Source of the DNA: CAZMNY01 sp964635375
Lineage (GTDB): Bacteria; Planctomycetota; Planctomycetia; Pirellulales; Pirellulaceae
Assembly (NCBI GenBank): GCA_964635375.1
Contig: CAZWOU010000074.1
Span: 1 to 29,319, forward strand
Direction: 5' to 3'
Length of the DNA stretch: 29,319 bases
Part shown: one piece after another, positions 7,901 to 14,137 of the stretch
How positions within the stretch are numbered: position 1 is the stretch's first letter
Layout: every line of letters begins with the position of its first letter
Notes under the pieces: generated by a model
Told to the model about the DNA's origin: nothing
Database searches by the model: none
What the model saw: only the letters and a program-made list of their open reading frames with translations
Program-made: the position numbers and the translations under genes

Positions 7901-8621
7901 AATTCCAAAACGCCTCCACAGTTTGGCCCGATAACGTTCGGCCGCTCTTATCGGTGAGCGTCACCGAAGCCATCACGGGCACTCGCTCGCCGCGCGATTC
8001 GAAAGCCTCTTCGATCGCGAACAAGCAGGCCTTTAGGTTGGCCGTGTCAAATGACGTTTCCGGAAAAAGAAGATCGACGCCGCCGTCGAGCATCACTTCG
8101 ACTTGCCGACGATAGGAGTCGACCATCTCATCAAACGTGACAGCGCGAAAACCGGGGTTCTCCACCTGGGGAGAAATCGAAAGCGTCCGAGTCGTCGGCC
8201 CGATCGATCCGCCGACGAAGCGACGGCTCGCTGGATTCCGAACCATGAATTCGTCCGCGGCTTGTCTCGCACAGCGAACGGCCGCCTCGTTCAACTCATC
8301 GAGGATGTGCTCCAAGCCAAACTCACGCAGCCCCAACAGACTGGCGCCAAACGTGTTCGTCTCGATGATGTCCGCGCCGGCTTCCAGATACTGACGGTGA
8401 ATATCTTTCAACACGTCCGGTGCAGTCACCGCGATCAGATCGACAAAGTTCTTCAGATCCTTGCTCGGATCGTGACTCGCGAAACGCTCGCCCCGGATCC
8501 TCGCTTCATCGAAGCCCTGGTCGAAGATCAACGCGCCCATGCCGCCGTCGAGTATGACGATGCGTCGTTCAAGTATGTCCTGAAGTTCCGCTACTCTTTC
8601 CGAAGTTGCCTCAGCCGACAT
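4908..8621 (-). CDS. metH: Cobalamin-dependent methionine synthase MetH
   Basis: A 1237-residue four-module enzyme transferring the methyl group of 5-methyltetrahydrofolate to homocysteine through methylcobalamin; E. coli MetH has 1227 residues. The homocysteine module (about 15-335) carries the zinc ligands C254 in GVNCSFGP and C317/C318 in GGCCGT. The folate module (about 360-625) contains VGERTNVTGSRRF and DVNMDDALLDG. The cobalamin module (about 665-900) has DVHDIGKNI with the cobalt-ligating H771, plus GLSGLITPSLDEM and VGGATTSAKHT. The C-terminal reactivation domain ends with RPAPGYPACPDH (1145-1156), the SAM-binding loop. The ATG at 8621 has GAGG 8 nt upstream and starts just before the first module; the frame stays open for 60 more codons upstream but they are unlike MetH. 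All key residues are present, so it should be active. No cobalamin or SAM riboswitch is recognisable upstream. Confidence 0.98.
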   Translation of the reverse strand: MSAEATSERVAELQDILERRIVILDGGMGALIFDQGFDEARIRGERFASHDPSKDLKNFVDLIAVTAPDVLKDIHRQYLEAGADIIETNTFGASLLGLREFGLEHILDELNEAAVRCARQAADEFMVRNPASRRFVGGSIGPTTRTLSISPQVENPGFRAVTFDEMVDSYRRQVEVMLDGGVDLLFPETSFDTANLKACLFAIEEAFESRGERVPVMASVTLTDKSGRTLSGQTVEAFWNSVSHFNLLSIGVNCSFGPEAMRPHVQELSRIAPVYVSCHPNAGLPNEMGEFDETPEMMSKVLRDFAEEGIVNIVGGCCGTTPDHIREFAESVRGMPTRHLPSVEPLTRLSGLEPLTIRPEDNFVMVGERTNVTGSRRFARLIREEKFEQAIDVARQQVEGGASVLDVNMDDALLDGVEAMTTYLNLIAAEPDIAKIPLMIDSSRWDVLEAGLKCVQGKAIVNSISLHHGEEEFLQRAKTVRRYGAAAVVMAFDEQGQATEVDDKVRICKRAFELLTQRAGFPAEDIIFDPNILTVATGIAEHDRYALNFIEATALIKTECPGAKVSGGVSNISFSFRGNDTVREAMHAAFLYHAIRAGMDMGIVNAGQLEVYQEIPQDLLERVEDVLLCRRADATDRLIEIAQSVKEQKKGGGDSAESDAWRQSPVEERLSHALIKGLDRYIEDDVEEARQSCDRCLNLIEGPLMEGMSVVGKLFGEGKMFLPQVVKSARVMKKAVAYLLPFMEQEKIEAGLEAKSARAKVLMATVKGDVHDIGKNIVGVVLGCNNYEVIDLGVMAPYERILETAIKEGVDIIGLSGLITPSLDEMVRVADELERAGMTTPVLVGGATTSAKHTAVKIAPKYKNPIVHVLDASRCVGVVDHLMNDERREEFVARNTTQQEKLVDSYLQRQVKLVPYSEALERRFKIDWAAWEPPKPEFLGVRSLANFPLADLVDYIDWSPFFSTWEMRGKYPRILNDPKQGEAARDLFENAQSLLARIIDEGRVEARGVYGFWPAGSDGDDIVLFKDDSRSEELARLPMLRQQWERKGMPEFRSLADYLAPLESGRRDYLGGFAVTAGLGVEQWAVDFQRDHDDYNSIMIKALADRLAEAFAEKLHQQARSDWGYGKGESLDSDAIITQAYQGIRPAPGYPACPDHTQKSTLFRLLDATANTEIELTEHFAMNPAASVSGWYFSHPQARYFSVNRITKDQVEDYARRMGQDVESVERWLSPNLGYEP

Positions 8622-9274
8622 CGACTTTCCCTCAAACGGCCGTTTCGCGCGGGGAGCGGACTCGCATCCTCGCGATCTGGAGTGAATCGAGATTGTTTCA
8701 TTCTGAGATGGAAACTGATCGCTCCCGCAGCAAGCGGACGCCGCGAACAAGAACGCCACCGGCACCATACGGTTCGATGTGCCAGGCGTCGATTGTGACA
8801 CCGGCGATCAGAATTCCTCAAGCCCAAACCGGGCCGATTGCCCCAAGACCCCCTATTTTTACAGCAGCAAGCTGTTTTGTACACGGGGAATGGGTGGGCG
8901 GCTATTCCACGCATTGTGATTCTAGCCAAACATCAGGAGCTCAGCGTTCCGCAGACGCCGGGCCCCTGTCCTTCTTGCCGCCCTCGCATTTCCCGCGTTA
9001 GACGGTCTGTGGCTGGTGATTCGACCTGCGACTGCTGATTCGGCCTGGTTATTCTCGCAATCTGCGTCGGCGGGGAAGGACCCTGCCCCAAGGACCCTGT
9101 TCGCCCAACGATCCTGCCCCGACCGTCCTGCATCCTCAAACCTTCGCTAATCGTCAAAGTTTAACTAACACTCAAGATCCTCACGAGGGCTACCGATATG
9201 TGGTCTAGGTGCCACTCAAGCAATCCATGCGCGGAGCATGGGGATTGAGACAAGACCGAGGACGGAGCCGTGCT
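8622..9274. other. Gene-free divergent region between metH and the ATPase locus
   Basis: About 650 bp separate the metH start (-) from the next gene (+). Reading frames here have no plausible protein character. The metH-side part includes an ACAGC-AGCAA-GCTGT hairpin at 8861-8875. From about 9013 to 9137 there are imperfect direct repeats: CTG(G/C)TGATTCG twice near 9013-9045, and GGACCCTG twice followed by GATCCTG and GTCCTG up to 9131. An AT-richer patch at 9140-9170 is the likeliest promoter area for the plus-strand genes. I recognise no known riboswitch or RNA gene, though a structured leader or small RNA cannot be excluded. Confidence 0.5.
9225..9241 (+). promoter_or_regulatory. Hairpin in the leader of the proline-rich membrane protein gene
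   Basis: CCATGC and GCATGG form a perfect 6-bp inverted repeat around the loop GCGGA, 33 bp before the ATG at 9275. It would lie in the 5' untranslated RNA, clear of the GGAG ribosome binding site at about 9264-9267. Function unknown; it may be coincidental. Confidence 0.3.
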
Positions 9275-10531
9275 ATGACTAAGTCGAATGCTCAACCAGC
9301 CAAGCCAAGACGTCGCGGAGCACCACCTCAACCCGATCAAACTCAGCCTGCTCAGGCCCAGCCGGTAACCGCGGCCTCGTCCGGCGACGCGCCGATCCTA
9401 TTGCAAATTCCCCAGCTAACTGGTGCTCCAGCCGCCTCACCGCCCCAAGCAGAGAGAGAATTCGGCGAGATCAGCGCTGGTGTTATGGCCTCCTCCTTTA
9501 CGGCTGATGCAACCGCGGCTGCTGCAATCACGGCTGAGGCAACCATTGACTCCGCATCGGAGACGGCCGAACGTCCAAGTGCGACCGGTTCTCAGAATAG
9601 CTCGCTGGCGGACAACGACCTGGGCGAGCAACCAGACAGTGCGCCAGCTGGCACAGGCGACAAACCTTCATCAAGTGAAGTTCGCGAACGGCGACGGAAA
9701 CGGCGCGAGCGTCAAGCGCCGGAGAAGAGCGCTTGGGGCACAGCATCGGGTCGAATCACAATTGCCGGCGGAGTCGTGGTCGTGGGAATCGTGCTCACCG
9801 CCTTGTTGATACCGAACGGCGGAGACGTCGAGCCGACAGGCGCCTGGGAACCCGACGGCCTACAAATCGGAGACGGGGCCGAAGCTGAGGTCGGACTGGA
9901 CAACACCACGACAGGCATTGCTAGCACTACCGATCCCGCTGGGGAAGGCGCATTCGCCCAACCCGCGCAAGCAGCAAACGCCAATCCCGATTTCAGGCCC
10001 TATCTCCCAGTCGAGGAACAAGTCGCAGCGACATCGTCAAACTCTGAGAAGGGCGAAAGCCAAGGAGGCGTGGCGCAGGTTCAGACGAGCTACGGGCAAC
10101 CCCCGGCGCCAAAAACGGCCTATCATCAAGGCCCCGCTGAAGCGTATCCTACGCCCGAGTTCAACGCATCGCGGAGTAATCATGACGCCCAGCATGCCGC
10201 CCATACACAAGCCGTCCCAACGCATGTTGCGGATGCAAGGAGCGGAGCCGAGCAGGTTTCCCGATCGCCTGGCACATACGTCAACGACCGGCCGCGAGTT
10301 GACAACACAGCGAACGATACAAGACGTGGAACTAACCAGTTCGCGCGAATGCAACCGCCCAACAATCGGTACGTGCCTGAAGCGGATCAGCAGAGATTCG
10401 GGGCCAATCCGCCCCATCTCCCGCCAGCCGCGCCAGCCCCAGCCGCGCCAAAGGCGGGCCACGATCCGGCAGGCAACACCTTTCCGAATCCGTACCCGTA
10501 CAACCAAGCACCACCTTACCCCAGTCAATAG
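9275..10531 (+). CDS. Single-pass membrane protein, proline/alanine-rich, first gene of ATPase locus
   Basis: A 418-residue protein of no recognised family. Residues 1-150 are disordered and cytoplasmic by charge, with a Pro/Gln-rich start, an Ala/Thr-rich middle and a very basic patch EVRERRRKRRERQAPEKS (about 135-152). One membrane helix follows at about 160-180 (RITIAGGVVVVGIVLTALLIPN). The remaining 235 residues are a low-complexity extracytoplasmic region rich in Pro, Asn, Gln and Ala, ending NPYPYNQAPPYPSQ. ATG at 9275 is chosen because GGAG lies 7 nt upstream; the frame extends 22 codons further without support. It precedes the CpsD-like ATPase by 21 bp, so they are surely co-transcribed. 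The one-helix, proline-rich layout recalls GspB/ExeB, the partner of ExeA-type ATPases, but no sequence match is claimed. Confidence 0.75.
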   Translation: MTKSNAQPAKPRRRGAPPQPDQTQPAQAQPVTAASSGDAPILLQIPQLTGAPAASPPQAEREFGEISAGVMASSFTADATAAAAITAEATIDSASETAERPSATGSQNSSLADNDLGEQPDSAPAGTGDKPSSSEVRERRRKRRERQAPEKSAWGTASGRITIAGGVVVVGIVLTALLIPNGGDVEPTGAWEPDGLQIGDGAEAEVGLDNTTTGIASTTDPAGEGAFAQPAQAANANPDFRPYLPVEEQVAATSSNSEKGESQGGVAQVQTSYGQPPAPKTAYHQGPAEAYPTPEFNASRSNHDAQHAAHTQAVPTHVADARSGAEQVSRSPGTYVNDRPRVDNTANDTRRGTNQFARMQPPNNRYVPEADQQRFGANPPHLPPAAPAPAAPKAGHDPAGNTFPNPYPYNQAPPYPSQ

Positions 10532-10552
10532 CGCCCCGATGGAGATAGATCC

Positions 10553-11884
10553 GTGAGTAATTTAGATCGGGCCTTCATCAAGGCCTACGACAAGTCGACG
10601 AACGAAACGAGCCAATCGCAGCGCCGAGCATCGACGCGAGACGTACTGCTCTCCATTTCGTTGCGGAAGCAAGACGGACAGACAAAGCGAATCGAACAAC
10701 CGGTCGAGTCACCCCAATCTCACTTGGGCGGCCCTCATATGACGTTCCCGGTTTCGATGGCAACAGGTCAACACGACGTCTCGATGCCAGACGCCGATTT
10801 GGCCTCATCGAGTGTGATCGTGGTCCCAATGGCCGAGATTGAACCGACGACAGTAACCGAGAAAGAGCCAGAGCGACCGCCTCGCCGTGACGAAGAAAAC
10901 GCCGTTCCTTCATCGCGTCAGCGTCAGAACATCAACTTGGACGAAATTCGCCGCGTCCGCGAGTTGGAAGAACAACGAGCGCAGCGGGCCAAAGCGAAAC
11001 GGGAAGCCGAAGCGGCGGCCGAGGTCATGACGCCACAACCGTTCACGACCTACGTCGATTCGGTGCAGCGAGCTGACTGGTACGACCAGCCGCAGTCGCC
11101 CATCGCACAAACGCCAGCCGCAGAATCGCCAGCCGCTCAGCAGCCCGCCTCACAAGTCGGCGCAGCACCGAGTGAAGCGAGTGCGAAGTTACGAGACGGC
11201 CACGTCTCCGATGAGGCCGCTTGGGAGCCGGCATGGGAGTTGGACCGGATCGAATGGCCCGCGATGACCGACCAGATGCTCTCGACTCAGATCGACTATT
11301 TTGCCGAAGCGGGCGATCAACTCCGAGACTCGACTGCGGACGGACTGAACGTCTTGGCAATCTCGAGCGAATCTCGCTCTGAGGGACGCACGACTTTGGC
11401 GATCTGCTTGGCGCGAAGTGCAGTCGCGGCAGGTGTGCGCGTCGCGGTTATCGATGCGGACATCGACAACCCAAGTCTTGCCGGCCAGCTGAATCTCAGT
11501 GAGATCCCAGGTTGGAATGAGGTGCTCGACGGCCGCACACCACTTCCCGAAGCCGCCGTGGCGTCCATCGAAGACCGCGTCTGCATCTTCCCGCTCTCGC
11601 GAACGGAATCGAGCGAGAGCCTCACACTTTCCAACTCGGCAGTGAGTTCGTTAATTCGACGAGTTGCCCAGGAATTCGAGTTAGTGATCGTCGATGCGGG
11701 GCCGTTGGGTGACGAACGAACAGGGATGTTTGAAGGTGGTGAACGCTGCCCGGTGGACGCTGCGGTTATCGTCCGCGATGTGCGGGTCACCGAGCCGACC
11801 GTCTTGTCGCACAACATCCGCTTGTGGCGAGCTATCGGCGTCAACGCAGTGGGCGTCGTCGAGAACTTCGTAGTTGATTCCTAG
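10553..11884 (+). CDS. CpsD/MinD-like P-loop ATPase with arginine in the Walker A motif
   Basis: A 443-residue protein. Residues 1-230 are low complexity with a basic, coiled-coil-prone helix at about 128-158. Residues 262-443 form a ParA/MinD-fold domain like bacterial tyrosine kinases (CpsD/Wzc/EpsD). The P-loop reads SESRSEGRTT (272-281): the usual GK[ST] lysine is arginine 279. Walker A' is VAVIDADIDNP (297-307) and Walker B LVIVDAGPL (377-385). There is no membrane helix and no C-terminal tyrosine cluster, so it is unlikely to be a standard autophosphorylating kinase. The GTG start at 10553 has GGAG 8 nt upstream. Neighbours on both sides suggest an ATPase that drives or regulates an envelope complex; weak or absent ATP hydrolysis is possible because of R279. 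Confidence 0.85.
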   Translation: MSNLDRAFIKAYDKSTNETSQSQRRASTRDVLLSISLRKQDGQTKRIEQPVESPQSHLGGPHMTFPVSMATGQHDVSMPDADLASSSVIVVPMAEIEPTTVTEKEPERPPRRDEENAVPSSRQRQNINLDEIRRVRELEEQRAQRAKAKREAEAAAEVMTPQPFTTYVDSVQRADWYDQPQSPIAQTPAAESPAAQQPASQVGAAPSEASAKLRDGHVSDEAAWEPAWELDRIEWPAMTDQMLSTQIDYFAEAGDQLRDSTADGLNVLAISSESRSEGRTTLAICLARSAVAAGVRVAVIDADIDNPSLAGQLNLSEIPGWNEVLDGRTPLPEAAVASIEDRVCIFPLSRTESSESLTLSNSAVSSLIRRVAQEFELVIVDAGPLGDERTGMFEGGERCPVDAAVIVRDVRVTEPTVLSHNIRLWRAIGVNAVGVVENFVVDS

Positions 11885-11950
11885 ATCGACTGCAGCTTCG
11901 TCGCTGGCCAAGTAACATACTTCGACTGCGAAGTTCAACGGACCGGACTG

Positions 11951-12823
11951 ATGTACGAAAACTACTGGGGATTGAACACCCGTCCGTTTGATAACCGCTG
12001 TCGATGCGCTGACTATTACCCCGCGGAAACGCATCAGTCCGCGTTCTTGCAGATGCGATACGGCCTGGAGAATCGGCGCCAAGCCGTACTACTCGCCGGC
12101 GAAGCCGGGATGGGCAAGTCGCTGCTTTGCAGACGAATTCAGCAAAGCCTCGGGCAAGATCTGACGCCCGTCGTGGTCGTCAAACATGCCCAACTGCCCG
12201 CCGGGCAGATGGCCGACTCGATTGCTCGCGACCTAGTTTGCGAACTCGACGGCGACCTGCCCAGTGACCTGGACAGCGACCTCTACAGCGACCTCCATAG
12301 GGCAAGTCAGGGCGACGCCGGCTTGGACTCATCGTTGCGAGTTATTGAGCAGGCACTGGCAGCCAACACGGAATCGGGCCGTCGAGCGCTGATCATTGTC
12401 GAAGACGCCCACCTCTTGCGTCACGACCCAGCCTGGCAGCTTCTCAGGTCGCTGCTGAATCTAAACGACTACGACGCCGACTTGACGATGATGCTGGTCG
12501 GTCAGACCGAGATCCTACCGACGCTCGCGAGACGCCGGGACTTCGAGCAGCGATTGGACGTGAAGTGCATGCTGCGGGCGTTCTCAACCGAAGAGACGAT
12601 GGGTTACGTTTCGCACCGACTTCTGGCAGCGGGCGCAAGTCGAGAGATCTTTGAAGGTACGGCAATCGAGCGGCTGCAGAGTCTCTCCTGCGGCGTTCCA
12701 CGTCGCATCAACCGACTTGCCGATTTGGCGCTCGTCGTGGGCTTTGCTGAAGAAGCCGTCTCAATCGATTCGTCTCTCGTCGAAGCCGCCTCACGTCAAC
12801 TCCTACTGCCAAACGCCGCCTAG
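11951..12823 (+). CDS. ExeA/GspA-like AAA ATPase
   Basis: A 290-residue AAA+ ATPase. The N-terminus MYENYWGLNTRPFDN is the hallmark of the ExeA/GspA family and of the XrtA-associated ATPases of exopolysaccharide loci. Walker A is GEAGMGKS (50-57). Walker B is ALIIVEDAH (146-154), with acidic residues in the order E-D rather than the usual D-E. Sensor and lid regions (LVGQTEIL at 182-189; SCGVPRRINRLADLAL at 246-261, carrying the conserved GxPRxIN) are intact. Unlike full-length ExeA it has no membrane helix and no peptidoglycan-binding domain. An acidic insertion of four SDL(x) units lies at about 101-116. It lies 66 bp after the CpsD-like gene and completes the three-gene set. A role in energising envelope export or assembly is inference. 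Confidence 0.88.
   Translation: MYENYWGLNTRPFDNRCRCADYYPAETHQSAFLQMRYGLENRRQAVLLAGEAGMGKSLLCRRIQQSLGQDLTPVVVVKHAQLPAGQMADSIARDLVCELDGDLPSDLDSDLYSDLHRASQGDAGLDSSLRVIEQALAANTESGRRALIIVEDAHLLRHDPAWQLLRSLLNLNDYDADLTMMLVGQTEILPTLARRRDFEQRLDVKCMLRAFSTEETMGYVSHRLLAAGASREIFEGTAIERLQSLSCGVPRRINRLADLALVVGFAEEAVSIDSSLVEAASRQLLLPNAA
12251..12298 (+). repeat. 12-bp tandem repeat, four copies, inside the ExeA-like gene
   Basis: Four consecutive 12-bp units of the form agYgacctNNNN encode GDLP-SDLD-SDLY-SDLH. The units differ at two to four positions. The array falls between Walker A and Walker B, so it expands a surface loop with acidic residues without breaking the frame. Confidence 0.7.
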
Positions 12824-12929
12824 CAGAGTCGCAAGGTATTCCCAGTTTTCGCTCGATCCGGAACCTGGTACGAGGGCCCGCCTGTTGTTCGCCATCCGCA
12901 CGCGGCATAGCGACGCCGAGAGGGGCGAC

Positions 12930-14081
12930 CTATTGGTTCCGCAGCACCGACCGACCCGAGTTGGAAGCCTGCTTCTTGCGCGGCTTTGACGGCCTGGGCT
13001 TTGACGGTTTGCGGCGTTTCTCGCCACCCCTTCTCTTCGACGAACTCTGCGAGGCAGTTGGGCACGGGCCCTGAACGTAGGTTTCCGTCGCGGGCGTGTA
13101 GCAGCCCTGTTGCTGGTTGTTGCCTTCGTTCGTCTCCAGAACCTTGTTCTCCGGATCGACGGTGAATAGCACGTTGTAGGAGCTCGATTGCTCGTCGGAG
13201 AGTTCGCCGAGGTTGCCGGAGTTGGATGTGAAGGTGCGTGATTGCCCGGGAGCGATTTCGCCGTTGAGGTTCATTTCATACGAGCGATGTTGATCGAGCT
13301 CGACAATGTTGAAGACAGCGCGGACCTGAGTCCTGCAGTTGCCTGTTCCGCGGTAGGTCGCCACGCCGTTATTCCGAATCGTCACTTCCCAGCTAACTCG
13401 CTCAGGCGGGGAATTTGGACTATTGTCGCGATGGCGAACCTCGGCGGAAACGATGGCGAGGTCAATTACTGGCTTCCCGTTGGGGCCCAGACCGCAAGGC
13501 GCCAGCGCGATGGAGCCATTCGGAATGGGGTCGAGACCGCCTCCGCCTGTGTCCTCATTTCCAGCATCGGTCAGCACGGTGGGGCATCCCAGGCCGGAGG
13601 TCTCAATGGTGCCGACGTCAAACACCCAAGTGTTGCCCTGGGTTTGATGGGGCGTGCCGCCGTAGAAATCCTCAAGTACCGTGAGCGTCGACCACAAACC
13701 AAGTCGTTTGAACTCAATCAACACGTCGCGCCTACGGCCTTTATCGGCAAAATACAAACTCAGCTTCGAAAAGCGGCCCTCGCTGTCAGTTGCCGTTTCG
13801 CCCCAACTCGGCCCCCACGGGCACTCGCCGGCGAACCCGACGGCACACCCTTGGCCATTCGCCCAACGGCTGCGAAACCGGAGCTGTAAACTGGGCTTCT
13901 CACATCGCCTGACGCCGAACGCATCGCTCTCGACATTTTCCACTTTTCCTCGCATTCGCCAGTAACCCGAGCTGGCTAGAGCGGGAGCAGGAAGGAACGC
14001 TGACAGCATGAACAGCACAAAAATGGGAACTGAAATAGAATGGATCTTCGACACAATGGCACTCGCTTTCGTTGAAGGCAC
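12930..14081 (-). CDS. Secreted CARDB-like protein with basic C-terminal tail
   Basis: A 383-residue exported protein. Residues 1-37 are a signal peptide (KIHSISVPIFVLFMLSAF, then PAPALAS as cleavage site). A cysteine-containing beta-rich region follows (RRCEKPSLQLRFRSRW...CAVGFAGECPWG). From about 200 to 330 it has the pattern of a CARDB / adhesion-type immunoglobulin-like domain: IDLAIVSAEVRHRD, WEVTIRNNGVATYRG, and VDPENKVLETNEGNNQ near its end. The last 40 residues are strongly basic (SSKRRGGEKRRKPSKP...KPRKKQ), which could bind surface polyanions or nucleic acid. The start is the GTG at 14081; a second GTG at 14054 keeps most of the signal peptide, and neither has a clear ribosome binding site. 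It ends 106 bp from the convergent ExeA-like gene and follows the vWA gene by 56 bp, perhaps in one transcript. Confidence 0.75.
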   Translation of the reverse strand: MPSTKASAIVSKIHSISVPIFVLFMLSAFLPAPALASSGYWRMRGKVENVESDAFGVRRCEKPSLQLRFRSRWANGQGCAVGFAGECPWGPSWGETATDSEGRFSKLSLYFADKGRRRDVLIEFKRLGLWSTLTVLEDFYGGTPHQTQGNTWVFDVGTIETSGLGCPTVLTDAGNEDTGGGGLDPIPNGSIALAPCGLGPNGKPVIDLAIVSAEVRHRDNSPNSPPERVSWEVTIRNNGVATYRGTGNCRTQVRAVFNIVELDQHRSYEMNLNGEIAPGQSRTFTSNSGNLGELSDEQSSSYNVLFTVDPENKVLETNEGNNQQQGCYTPATETYVQGPCPTASQSSSKRRGGEKRRKPSKPRPSKPRKKQASNSGRSVLRNQ

Positions 14082-14137
14082 AATTCAACAGTAGCTTTAT
14101 TTTTGCGATCGTGTCGACTTGCCGCTGTACTATCGGC

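Noticed and set aside
8622..8801. In-frame extension of metH by 60 residues with a lipoprotein-like MVPVAFLFAASACCGS stretch
   Set aside because: MetH is a cytoplasmic enzyme, the ATG at 8621 has a good ribosome binding site, and the extension has no similarity to MetH N-termini.
8861..8875. ACAGC-AGCAA-GCTGT hairpin followed by TTTTGT as a terminator
   Set aside because: No plus-strand gene ends upstream of it, the stem is only 5 bp, and the U-run is short.
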